Assembly (NCBI RefSeq): GCF_000526795.1
Contig: NZ_JAGT01000001.1
Coordinates: 2,268,001 to 2,332,000, forward strand
Direction: 5' to 3'
Source of the DNA: Ruminococcus flavefaciens AE3010
GTDB lineage: Bacteria > Bacillota > Clostridia > Oscillospirales > Ruminococcaceae
Length of the DNA stretch: 64,000 nucleotides
Positions 9,152 to 17,158 of this stretch are shown here, one piece after another (position 1 is the stretch's first letter; each line of letters opens with the position of its first letter). A program made the position numbers and the translations under genes. Below the pieces are notes generated by a model. It was not told the origin of the DNA and did no database searches. It was given only the letters and a program-made list of their open reading frames with translations.

Positions 9152-9300
9152 CCCTTAGCCGTTAGCCATTAGCCTTTAGCTTGTAGGGGCGAGTTCCGCT
9201 CGCCCGACATAAGCGCCGCCGAAATCAACGGGCGTCCCTACACATTGTTGCGGCATAATTGCATTGTACCCTGCGGACTGCCAAAGGCAGCCCCTGCACA
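9152..9300 (+). repeat. GTAGGGGC-family repeat with heptamer leader
   Basis: GCCCTTAGCCGTTAGCCATTAGCC heptamers, here reverse-complemented relative to copies at 5000 and 7580, then TTGTAGGGGCGAGTTCCGCTCGCCC and degenerate modules up to GCCAAAGGCAGCCCCTGC. Confidence 0.75.
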
Positions 9301-9421
9301 TAGTTCTTAATTCTAAGCTCTTAGCTCTTTAACTCTTGAATTTTAAGAAGCAATGTGGTATAATTGATTAGAATGGGTGTATTATAGGCTCATGTATCAA
9401 ATTCGCAACAAGGAGACCGCT

Positions 9422-11959
9422 ATGAAACTTCTCGCTATCGACGGAAACAGCATACTCAACCGCGCTTTCTACGGCATAAAACTGCTTTCCAATAAAAAAG
9501 GACAGTTCACCAACGCAATTTTCGGCTTTATGAACATCTACCTGCGCAATGTGGGCGACGTGAAGCCCGACGCTGTGGCTGTTGCTTTTGACCTGCGCTC
9601 TCCTACCTTCCGACACAAGGCTGTGGCGACATATAAGGCTAACCGCAAGGGCATGCCCCCCGAGCTTGCAGAGCAGCTCCCCCGCGTTAAGGAACTCCTG
9701 ACCCTTATGGGAGTAAAAGTCGTGGAGTGCGAGGGCTATGAGGCTGACGACGTACTGGGTACCCTCTCCAAGCTCTGCTCCGACAGCGGCAACGAATGCT
9801 ATGTGCTTACGGGAGACCGCGACAGCCTGCAGCTTATCGACGACAAGGTAACTGTTATCCTTGCCACCAACAAGGAGAATATATACTACACTCCTCAACG
9901 ATTTACCGAGGATTACGGCTTCGAGCCCATAAAGCTCATCGACCTGAAAGCCCTTATGGGCGACAGCTCCGACAATATCAGCGGAGTTGCAGGTATCGGT
10001 GAAAAGACTGCCTCCGCACTTATCAAGGAGTACGGAAGTATCGAGAACCTGTACGAAAATTATGAGGACTCCACCCTCACCAAGGGCGTGAAAGCCAAGC
10101 TTGCCGCAGGCGTTGAAGCCGCAAAGGAAAGCAAATGGCTGGCGACTATAGTCCGCAGCGCTCCCATAGATACAGACCTTGAAAGCTACAAGCCCACAGC
10201 TCCCGACAACGGGGCTATCGGGCGCATGCTCAGTGAACTGGAAATGTTCAAGCTCCTTGACAAGCTTGGCATAAGCGCAGCCGATAGTACCAACTCAGCT
10301 CCCGAGGTGAAGGCTGAGGAAGCTCCCGTGATAAACGCAGAGGTGGGCGAGCTCACAGCTGATATCATCGGCAAGCTTACTGAGTGCGAGTACCTTTTCC
10401 GCGACGGAAAGCTCTCCCTGCGCGACGGCGATAACGTATATACCACCGAGAACGAGGAGCTTATAAAGGCGTTCTTCGCATCTGACTGCGGCAAGTCCAC
10501 CGACGATGCAAAGGCACACTACCGCTGGGCTATGGCTCACGACAGTGAACTGAAAAAACTGAAAAACGACGCGGCTATATGCGGCTACCTGCTGAACACT
10601 TCCGCTTCGGACTACGCCGTGGATAAGCTCTGCGCCGAGTACGGCGTTCACTACTACAGCGAGAACGGCGACCTTGCTGAGCTCCTTTCCCTCCGCGGGC
10701 TTATATCAAAACTCCGCACCGAGATAGAGTCCGAGGGCATGACAGAGCTTCTTGAAACAGTGGAGCTGCCCCTGACTGAAGTCCTTGCTTCCATGGAGGA
10801 CACAGGCGTTCTCATCGACAAAAAGGGCGTCGAGGACTTCGGCGTGTACCTCTCGGAAATGATAGAGGAAACTCAGCAGATGATATACGACGAAGTAGGT
10901 CACGAGTTCAATATCTCCTCCCCAAAACAGCTGGGCACTGTCCTCTTTGAGGAAATGGGACTGCCTGCAAAGAAGAAGACCAAAAGCGGCTATTCCACCA
11001 ACGCGGAAGTCCTTGAAGAGCTGAGAAGCTACGCTCCTATCGTGGACAACGTACTGAAATACCGCCAGTATACAAAGCTGAACTCCACCTACGTTGTGGG
11101 ACTTCTGGATAAAATAGCTCCCGACGGACGTATCCACACATGGTTCAGACAGACTGAGACAAGAACGGGTAGAATAAGCTCCACAGAGCCCAATATGCAG
11201 AATATCCCCGTCCGCACCGAGCTGGGCGCTCAGATGCGAAAGTTCTTCACCGCAGACGAGGGCAAGACCCTTATCGACGCCGACTACAGCCAGATCGAGC
11301 TGAGAGTTATGGCGCACCTCTGCGGCGACGAGAATATGACCGAGGCTTTCACCTCGGGTGAGGATATACACACATCGACTGCGGCTCAGGTCTTCGATAT
11401 GCCCATATTTATGGTAACTCCCGAAATGAGAAGCGCCGCTAAGGCGGTAAACTTCGGTATAATCTACGGTATCGGAGCTTTCTCCCTTGCCAAGGATATC
11501 GGCACTTCCGTGGCAAAGGCAAAGAAGTACATCGCGGACTACCTTGCCAAGTACCCCAAGGTAAACGAGTTTATGGAGACCACTGTGGACAACGCCTTCA
11601 AGGACGGCTATGTCACCACAATGTTCGGCAGAAAGCGCCGTATCCCCGAGCTTTCCTCCTCCAACAAGATGTTACAGGCGGCAGGCAAGCGCATCGCCAT
11701 GAATACTCCCGTGCAGGGCACGGCTGCCGACCTCATAAAGATAGCCATGATAAACGTGTACAATCGCCTCAAGGCTGAAAAGCTGGGTGCGAAGCTCATA
11801 TTGCAGGTACACGACGAGCTTATCATCGAGTGCGATACAGCCTGTGCGGACAAGTGCGCGGAGCTTCTCAAAGAGGAAATGCAGGGCGTGTACGATATGC
11901 GCGTCCCCCTTGCGGTAGACGTTCACACAGGACATTCGTGGTACGACGCCAAGTCATGA
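9422..11959 (+). CDS. polA: DNA polymerase I
   Basis: Repair and Okazaki-fragment polymerase. ATG 9422 follows AAGGAGACCGCT; a GTG at 9377 in frame lacks an RBS. 845 aa. Residues 1-290: 5'-3' exonuclease (LLAIDGNSILNRAFYG, YEADDVLGTLS, LTGDRDSLQLI, GDSSDNISGVAGIGEKTA). Middle about 310-460: a degenerate 3'-5' exonuclease-like domain with no clear DEDD acidic motifs, so proofreading is probably lost, as in many Gram-positive PolI. Residues 465-845: polymerase, with motif A DADYSQIELRVMAHL, motif B RSAAKAVNFGIIYGIGAF and motif C QVHDELIIE. Monocistronic between repeats. Confidence 0.95.
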   Translation: MKLLAIDGNSILNRAFYGIKLLSNKKGQFTNAIFGFMNIYLRNVGDVKPDAVAVAFDLRSPTFRHKAVATYKANRKGMPPELAEQLPRVKELLTLMGVKVVECEGYEADDVLGTLSKLCSDSGNECYVLTGDRDSLQLIDDKVTVILATNKENIYYTPQRFTEDYGFEPIKLIDLKALMGDSSDNISGVAGIGEKTASALIKEYGSIENLYENYEDSTLTKGVKAKLAAGVEAAKESKWLATIVRSAPIDTDLESYKPTAPDNGAIGRMLSELEMFKLLDKLGISAADSTNSAPEVKAEEAPVINAEVGELTADIIGKLTECEYLFRDGKLSLRDGDNVYTTENEELIKAFFASDCGKSTDDAKAHYRWAMAHDSELKKLKNDAAICGYLLNTSASDYAVDKLCAEYGVHYYSENGDLAELLSLRGLISKLRTEIESEGMTELLETVELPLTEVLASMEDTGVLIDKKGVEDFGVYLSEMIEETQQMIYDEVGHEFNISSPKQLGTVLFEEMGLPAKKKTKSGYSTNAEVLEELRSYAPIVDNVLKYRQYTKLNSTYVVGLLDKIAPDGRIHTWFRQTETRTGRISSTEPNMQNIPVRTELGAQMRKFFTADEGKTLIDADYSQIELRVMAHLCGDENMTEAFTSGEDIHTSTAAQVFDMPIFMVTPEMRSAAKAVNFGIIYGIGAFSLAKDIGTSVAKAKKYIADYLAKYPKVNEFMETTVDNAFKDGYVTTMFGRKRRIPELSSSNKMLQAAGKRIAMNTPVQGTAADLIKIAMINVYNRLKAEKLGAKLILQVHDELIIECDTACADKCAELLKEEMQGVYDMRVPLAVDVHTGHSWYDAKS

Positions 11960-11984
11960 GTGAGTAGTGAGTAGAAAGTAGAGA

Positions 11985-12135
11985 GTAGTGTAGGGGAACC
12001 CGCCCTCGGGCTCCCGCGCCTGACAATGCAACTGACATGAACGCATTGTAGGGGCGGATATTATCCGCCCGTTAATCCACGTAAAAATCCAAATTACCAT
12101 GTGTAGGTAACGCCGCCCTCGGCGTTCCGCAAATC
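11985..12135 (+). repeat. GTAGGGGC-family repeat cluster
   Basis: Modules GTAGGGGAACCCGCCCTCGGG, GTAGGGGCGGATATTATCCGCC and GTAGGTAACGCCGCCCTCGGCG between polA and rimI. Confidence 0.75.
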
Positions 12136-12155
12136 ACACATAAAAGAGCAAAAAA

Positions 12156-12614
12156 ATGAATAATTCTCAATTCTCAATTCTCAATTCTCAATTAAATTAC
12201 GACGAGCTTTCCGCTCTTGACAAGCTCTGCGTTGGCGCGGACGGCTGGTCTGCGGAGAACTTCCGCTCGGAGGCTGAAAAAGACGGCGGCATAGTCCTTG
12301 CCGCTTACGACGGGGACTGCCTTGCAGGTCTGATAGCAGGCTTCACCGCCGCCGATACGGGAGAGATACTCACCGTTGGGACTGCTCCACAGTACCGCAG
12401 ACAGGGCGTGGCAAGAATGCTCATGGAAGCTTTTTTAGCAGCCATACCCGATGACGTGGAAACTATAGCCCTTGAAGTCAGGCAGTCCAACACCGCAGCC
12501 ATAGAGCTGTATAAAAGCTTCGGATTTGACAAGGCAGGAGTGCGGAAAAGGTTCTACCGTGACCCCATTGAGGACGCAGACGTTATGGTTCTCGCCCGAG
12601 CCGTTAGCCATTAG
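12156..12614 (+). CDS. rimI: GNAT acetyltransferase, probable RimI
   Basis: Probably acetylates the N-terminal alanine of ribosomal protein S18; the call rests on the GNAT fold and on its place beside tsaD, the usual tsaE-tsaB-rimI-tsaD neighbourhood. 152 aa. The acetyl-CoA loop is seen as LTVGTAPQYRRQGVARML (about residues 71-88), then ALEVRQSNTAAIELYKSFGFDKAGVRKRFYRDPIEDADVMVL, a classic RimI ending. Odd: codons 2-13 are built from the heptamer AATTCTC repeated four times, so the native N-terminus was replaced or extended by a repeat. No other ATG is available; RBS weak. Confidence 0.8.
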   Translation: MNNSQFSILNSQLNYDELSALDKLCVGADGWSAENFRSEAEKDGGIVLAAYDGDCLAGLIAGFTAADTGEILTVGTAPQYRRQGVARMLMEAFLAAIPDDVETIALEVRQSNTAAIELYKSFGFDKAGVRKRFYRDPIEDADVMVLARAVSH

Positions 12615-12778
12615 CCTTTAGCTTGTAGGGGCGCCCTTTGGGCGTCCGCAGGTTTCTATAAAATTAGAACGGACTGCCAAAGGCAGCCCCTACAATCAAT
12701 TCGTCCGCAAAGCGGACACAATTAATTCCGAATTCCGCATTCCGAATTCCGAATTAGATCATTCGTCCCTACAAAGGC
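12600..12778 (+). repeat. GTAGGGGC-family repeat cluster plus GAATTCCGAATT run
   Basis: GCCATTAGCCTTTAGC overlaps the end of rimI, then GTAGGGGCGCCCTTTGGGCGTCC, GGACTGCCAAAGGCAGCCCC, GTCCGCAAAGCGGAC and an AATTCCGAATTCCGCATTCCG run up to the tsaD promoter region. Confidence 0.8.
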
Positions 12779-12803
12779 AAATAAAAACGAAAGAAGATAT
12801 AGT

Positions 12804-13814
12804 ATGCTTATACTCGGAATAGAAAGCTCCTGCGACGAGACCGCCGCAAGCGTGGTAAAGGATCGGCGAGAGATACTCTCGTCGGTGATCTCCACTCAGA
12901 TAGAGGAGCACAAGAAATACGGCGGAGTTGTCCCCGAGATAGCCTCACGCCGACACTGCGAGAATATCCTCGGCGTGGTGAGACAGGCTCTTGACGATGC
13001 TCAGGTGAAGCTCTCAGACCTTGATGGTATCGCCGTTACATACGCCCCTGGACTTATAGGAGCTCTCCTTGTGGGCGTCAGCTTCGCAAAGGCTCTTGCC
13101 ATGTCCTCGGGAAAGCCTCTGATACCTGTTCATCACATCGCAGGTCATATCGCAACGAACTACCTCACCTTCCCCGACCTTGAACCGCCTTACCTCTGTC
13201 TTGTGGCAAGCGGCGGTCACAGCCATATAATCGAGGTGCTCAGCTATACCAAGTTCCGCGTGGTGGGAAGAACTCACGACGACGCCGCAGGCGAGTGCTT
13301 TGACAAGTGCGCCCGTGCTATGGGCTTCCCGTACCCGGGCGGAGTTCACATCGACAATGCCGCCAAAACAGGCGACAAGAGCGCTTTTAAGCTGCCCCAC
13401 CCTGCTGTTGCGGGAAGCGAGTTCGATTTCAGCTTCTCGGGACTGAAAACCAATGTGATAAATCTGCTCCACAACGCCGAGCAGAAAGGCACAGAGATAA
13501 ACCGCAGCGACCTTGCGGCAAGTCTGCAAGCAACTATTGCAGAGATACTCACGGACAAGACTATCCGTGCCGCAGAAGCTCTCGGCTATAAAAAGGTTGC
13601 CCTTGCAGGGGGAGTTTCCGCAAATACGGGAGTCCGCGAGACACTGTCGGAAGCCTGCAAGCAGCGCGGCTTCGAGTTCTATATGCCAGAGAAGAAGCTC
13701 TGCGGCGACAACGGAGCAATGATAGCCTGTCAGGGCAGCTATAATCTCCTCGCAGGCATAACCGCTGACGAAAGCCTTAATGCCATAGCAACACTCTCAA
13801 TGGAAGAAATTTGA
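12804..13814 (+). CDS. tsaD: tRNA N6-adenosine threonylcarbamoyltransferase
   Basis: Catalytic subunit of t6A37 synthesis in ANN-decoding tRNAs (Kae1/Qri7/TsaD). 336 aa. Starts LILGIESSCDETAASVV (ASKHA fold). The metal site is HHIAGH near residue 110. Further conserved motifs are LVASGGHSHI, DDAAGECFDKCARAMGFPYPGG, FSFSGLKTN, ALAGGVSANTG and CGDNGAMIA. RBS AAAGAAGA before ATG 12804. The partner rimI is just upstream; tsaB and tsaE are not in the window. Confidence 0.96.
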   Translation: MLILGIESSCDETAASVVKDRREILSSVISTQIEEHKKYGGVVPEIASRRHCENILGVVRQALDDAQVKLSDLDGIAVTYAPGLIGALLVGVSFAKALAMSSGKPLIPVHHIAGHIATNYLTFPDLEPPYLCLVASGGHSHIIEVLSYTKFRVVGRTHDDAAGECFDKCARAMGFPYPGGVHIDNAAKTGDKSAFKLPHPAVAGSEFDFSFSGLKTNVINLLHNAEQKGTEINRSDLAASLQATIAEILTDKTIRAAEALGYKKVALAGGVSANTGVRETLSEACKQRGFEFYMPEKKLCGDNGAMIACQGSYNLLAGITADESLNAIATLSMEEI

Positions 13815-13822
13815 CTTATAGT

Positions 13823-13937
13823 TGAGAATTGAGAGTTGAAAGTTATGGTATCGCCTACGGCGATAAAATTTAAATAACGTGAGCGAAGCGAACACCTAAA
13901 CTCTCAACTCTACACTCTCAACTCTCAACTTAGTACA
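13823..13937 (+). repeat. MITE-like heptamer element, copy A
   Basis: Begins GTTGAGAATTGAGAGTTGAAAG, has the centre TCGCCTACGGCGA-TTTAAATAACGTGAGCGAAGCGAACACC, and ends in ACTCTCAACTCT-type heptamers. Both ends are made of GTTGAGA/TCTCAAC heptamers, so the element has terminal inverted repeats. The copy at 15995-16125 is inverted relative to this one. Confidence 0.85.
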
Positions 13938-13996
13938 ACAACTCACTGGCGGGACGGCGTTCCGCGTACAATATATACATGAAAGGAAGTATAAAT

Positions 13997-14929
13997 ATGA
14001 CCCTTCGTGAATTACAGGATAAGATAATAAAGCTCAAAAAGGAAACAAACACCGCTATCCTCGCCCACTGCTATCAGGCGCGTGAGATATGCGAGATAGC
14101 CGATTTCGTTGGCGACAGCTACAAGCTCAGCGTTGACGCAAAGGACGTTGCAGAGGAAAATATCCTCTTCTGCGGAGTTCATTTCATGGCTGAGACTGCA
14201 AAAATGCTGTCCCCTCAGAAGCGCGTCTACCTGTCCAACAAGCATGCAGGCTGTCCAATGGCTGAGCAGATGGACAAGGACCTCATAAGCGCTATCCGCG
14301 CTAAAGAGCCCGACCGCACTGTAGTTGCCTACGTGAATACCACAGCCGCTCTCAAGACTGTCTGCGACGTGTGCGTTACATCGTCCAGCGCTCTGCGTAT
14401 CGTCAGGGCTCTCGACAACGACAAGATACTCTTTATCCCCGACTGCAATCTTGGCGACTACATACAGAAGCAGTGCCCTGAAAAGGACATAAAGCTCCTC
14501 AGCGGCGGCTGTCCCACACATGCAAGGATAACCGTGAATGAAGTCAAAAAGGCTAAGGAAGAGCACCCCGACGCCCTCTTCCTTGTACACCCCGAGTGTA
14601 CTCCAAAGGTAGTGGAGCTTGCTGACTACGTTGGCTCGACTACGGGTATCATGGACTTCGCAAAGAAGTCCGACAAAAAGGAATTCATCATCGGCACTGA
14701 GAACTCTATCGTGGAGCATTTGCAGTATGACTGCCCCGAGAAGAAGTTCTACCCTGTGAGCCGTGACCTTGTCTGTCACAATATGAAGCTCACGACTCTG
14801 CCCGATATATACAACACTCTCCTTGCTATCGGCGGCATGGGCGGCGAAGCCTTTGAGATACTCATGGACGACGAGCTCATTGCACAGGCAAGAAAGTGCA
14901 TAGACGAAATGATAAGGCTGGGCGGCTGA
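13997..14929 (+). CDS. nadA: quinolinate synthase
   Basis: [4Fe-4S] enzyme condensing iminoaspartate with DHAP to quinolinate in NAD synthesis. The start chosen is ATG 13997 after GAAAGGAAG (310 aa); an in-frame ATG at 13979 precedes the RBS. Conserved motifs: LAHCYQAREICEIADFVGDS near the N-terminus, three cluster cysteines in DVCVTSSS, LVHPECTPKV and LVCHNMKLTTL, plus GGCPTHARI. nadB and nadC are not adjacent. hydE starts 1 nt after the stop, so the pair is one operon, bracketed by an inverted pair of repeats. Confidence 0.95.
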   Translation: MTLRELQDKIIKLKKETNTAILAHCYQAREICEIADFVGDSYKLSVDAKDVAEENILFCGVHFMAETAKMLSPQKRVYLSNKHAGCPMAEQMDKDLISAIRAKEPDRTVVAYVNTTAALKTVCDVCVTSSSALRIVRALDNDKILFIPDCNLGDYIQKQCPEKDIKLLSGGCPTHARITVNEVKKAKEEHPDALFLVHPECTPKVVELADYVGSTTGIMDFAKKSDKKEFIIGTENSIVEHLQYDCPEKKFYPVSRDLVCHNMKLTTLPDIYNTLLAIGGMGGEAFEILMDDELIAQARKCIDEMIRLGG

Positions 14930-14930
14930 T

Positions 14931-15968
14931 ATGACCGAATTAGTCGAAAAGCTGTACCGCACAGGCGACCTCAGCCATGAGGAGCTCGCCGCACTTATCG
15001 AAACTGATGACAAGGACGCCGCGGAGCTTCTCCGCAGATATGCCGACGAGGTTCGTCAGAAAAGCTACGGAAAAAAGGTGTTTCTCCGCGGACTTATCGA
15101 GGTTTCAAGCTACTGTAAAAACAACTGCCTTTACTGCGGCATACGCCGCGGCAATGCTGACGCAGACCGCTACCGCCTGTCCCGTGAGGACATACTGAAA
15201 TGCTGCGAGAACGGCTATGAGCTGGGCTTCCGCACATTTGTCATGCAGGGCGGCGAGGACGCATTTTTCACCGACGATTTCCTCTGCCCACTCATATCCG
15301 AGATAAAGGAGAAGTACCCCGACTGCGCGGTGACTCTGTCCCTCGGTGAGCGCTCCTACGAGAGCTACAGGCGGCTGAAAGAAGCAGGGGCTGACCGCTA
15401 TCTGCTCCGCCACGAAGCGGCGTCAAATGAGCTGTACTCGAAGCTCCACCCCGAGGAAATGAGCCTGCAAAACCGCAAGGACTGCCTGTTCGCACTGAAA
15501 GAGCTTGGCTATCAGGTGGGCGCAGGCTTTATGGTAGGAGCTCCCTATCAGACCACGGAGCATATCATAGCCGACCTGCGCTTCTTGCAGGAATTACAGC
15601 CCCAGATGATAGGCATAGGACCTTTCATTCCCCACCACAACACGCCGTTTTCCGACGAAAAGGGCGGCACTCTCGGACTTACCCTGAGACTTCTCGGTAT
15701 ACTGAGACTTATGTTTCCAAAGGTGCTGCTGCCTGCCACAACGGCTCTCGGCACTGTGGCTCCCAACGGCAGGGAGCTTGGTCTGCAAACGGGCTGCAAC
15801 GTGGTGATGCCCAACCTTTCACCCGTTATGGTGCGCAAGAAGTACGACCTCTACGACAACAAGATATGCACAGGCGAGGAAGCCGCAGAGTGCAGGGGCT
15901 GTCTGCAAAGACGTATCGAGTCCGCAGGCTACGAAATAGCGCAGGAGCGCGGCGACTGCATAGATTAA
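14931..15968 (+). CDS. hydE: [FeFe]-hydrogenase H-cluster radical SAM maturase HydE
   Basis: Radical SAM enzyme of H-cluster assembly. 345 aa. Cluster-binding CxxxCxxC is at C62, C66 and C69 (SSYCKNNCLYCGIRRGN), a HydE signature distinguishing it from BioB and HydG. Further family motifs: MQGGEDAFF, LSLGERSYE, YLLRHEAAS, GFMVGAPYQTTE and GIGPFIPHHNTPF. Its C-terminus has two extra Cys (ECRGCLQRR). It overlaps operonically with nadA, another Fe-S enzyme. hydF, hydG and the hydrogenase are not in the window. The presence implies H2 metabolism, as in rumen cellulolytic cocci. Confidence 0.93.
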   Translation: MTELVEKLYRTGDLSHEELAALIETDDKDAAELLRRYADEVRQKSYGKKVFLRGLIEVSSYCKNNCLYCGIRRGNADADRYRLSREDILKCCENGYELGFRTFVMQGGEDAFFTDDFLCPLISEIKEKYPDCAVTLSLGERSYESYRRLKEAGADRYLLRHEAASNELYSKLHPEEMSLQNRKDCLFALKELGYQVGAGFMVGAPYQTTEHIIADLRFLQELQPQMIGIGPFIPHHNTPFSDEKGGTLGLTLRLLGILRLMFPKVLLPATTALGTVAPNGRELGLQTGCNVVMPNLSPVMVRKKYDLYDNKICTGEEAAECRGCLQRRIESAGYEIAQERGDCID

Positions 15969-15994
15969 TTTTTGCTTTGCAAAAATTGATCTTA

Positions 15995-16125
15995 GTTTAG
16001 AGTTGAGAGTGAAGAGTTGAGAGTTTAGGTGTTCGCTTCGCTCACATTATTTAAATAATGTCGCCGCAGGCGACTCCATAACTTTCAACTCTCAATTCTC
16101 AACTCTCAACTTAGTAAAACTCTCA
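15995..16125 (+). repeat. MITE-like heptamer element, copy B (inverted)
   Basis: Starts AGTTGAGAGTGAAGAGTTGAG, contains GGTGTTCGCTTCGCTCAC, TTTAAATAA and GTCGCCGCAGGCGAC, and ends ACTCTCAATTCTCAACTCTC. Its reverse complement matches copy A over about 110 bp with few differences. With copy A it flanks nadA-hydE. Confidence 0.85.
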
Positions 16126-16178
16126 ACTTTCAAGAAAAGCACTAAAATCAGCCTATACATTAAATTAAGGAGAATACT

Positions 16179-17123
16179 ATGCGAGTACGTTTTCATCTGC
16201 CCGATTTTTCGGGAAACTTCAAGCTTAATCTGCTCTTTGCGGAGCTCTTAGAGCACCGTCCCGACTTCTTCCGCGAGGGCGTTGAGATCGCTTCGTTCTA
16301 CGGCGTTTTTCCGCCCTCCATGTGGAACGGCGGCAGGACTCAGGGCGGCGTATGCGACAAGAACTTCGTGAAAAGCGTCATCAAGACCTTCAACGAAAAA
16401 AGCATACCTCTCCGCTTCACGTTCACTAATCCTGCTCTCGAAAAGAAGCACCTCAGCGACCAGTTCTGCAACATGGTGCTGAATCTTGCCAACAACGGTC
16501 TCAACGAGGCTATCGTTATGTCGCCCATACTTGAGGACTATATCCGCAGGAACTTCCCAAAATACAAGCTGACAAGCTCCACCTGCAAGCGCCTTAACAC
16601 CATTGAGGGACTTCTTGATGAGCTGAAAAAGGACTACCACATCGTTGTTATGGACTACGACCTCAACAACAGGTTCGACCTGCTGGAGCAGATACCCATG
16701 GCGGACAGACCCCGTATCGAGTTCCTGTCAAATGCCTGCTGCGAGCCCAACTGCCCGCGCCGTTCAGCACATTACCACTCTATCGGCGTTCAGCAGATAG
16801 CCTACAACGAGCATATCAAAAAGTACCCGAATCTGCCATTTGACGCTTCAAAGTACGACCCCGAGCACTTCCGCGACTGTCCCTACTCGCAGAGAGGTCT
16901 TTTCGAGATAAGAAGTCTCCGCACACATATCTCTCCCGACGATATCTGGGAAAAGTACGTGCCTATGGGCTTTGAGCAGTTCAAGATAGAGGGACGGACC
17001 GCAAGCCCCATAAACGTCCTCGAAACATATATGTATTACATGGCAAAGCCCGAATGCCGCGACGAAGCGCGTTTCATGCTCCTGAAGGCTATGGAGAATT
17101 CGGGTGCGCTGTCATTCAAATAA
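16179..17123 (+). CDS. uncharacterised protein with Cys/His motif, distantly U32-peptidase-like
   Basis: 314 aa, soluble, strong RBS TTAAGGAGA. Not firmly recognised. The fold pattern looks like a TIM barrel: short hydrophobic strands such as PLRFTFTNPAL, EAIVMSP, KLTSSTCKRL, YHIVVMDYDL and RIEFLSNACCEPNC. The segment NACCEPNCPRRSAHYHSIG, followed by a later DCPYSQ, gives clustered cysteines plus His. It resembles the Fe-S cysteine arrangement of U32/UbiU-like proteins, where a NxxCxxxC motif follows a beta strand. Near the end GFEQFKIEGR also fits U32-type LKIEGR. An Fe-S role is inference. Neighbours are hydE before it and an esterase after it. Confidence 0.55.
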   Translation: MRVRFHLPDFSGNFKLNLLFAELLEHRPDFFREGVEIASFYGVFPPSMWNGGRTQGGVCDKNFVKSVIKTFNEKSIPLRFTFTNPALEKKHLSDQFCNMVLNLANNGLNEAIVMSPILEDYIRRNFPKYKLTSSTCKRLNTIEGLLDELKKDYHIVVMDYDLNNRFDLLEQIPMADRPRIEFLSNACCEPNCPRRSAHYHSIGVQQIAYNEHIKKYPNLPFDASKYDPEHFRDCPYSQRGLFEIRSLRTHISPDDIWEKYVPMGFEQFKIEGRTASPINVLETYMYYMAKPECRDEARFMLLKAMENSGALSFK

Positions 17124-17158
17124 AAACCAAGAAAATCAATGAACTGAGGTGAATTTCC

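Noticed and set aside
14012-15013. 333-codon open frame on the minus strand
   Set aside because: Antisense to nadA, which has all family motifs.
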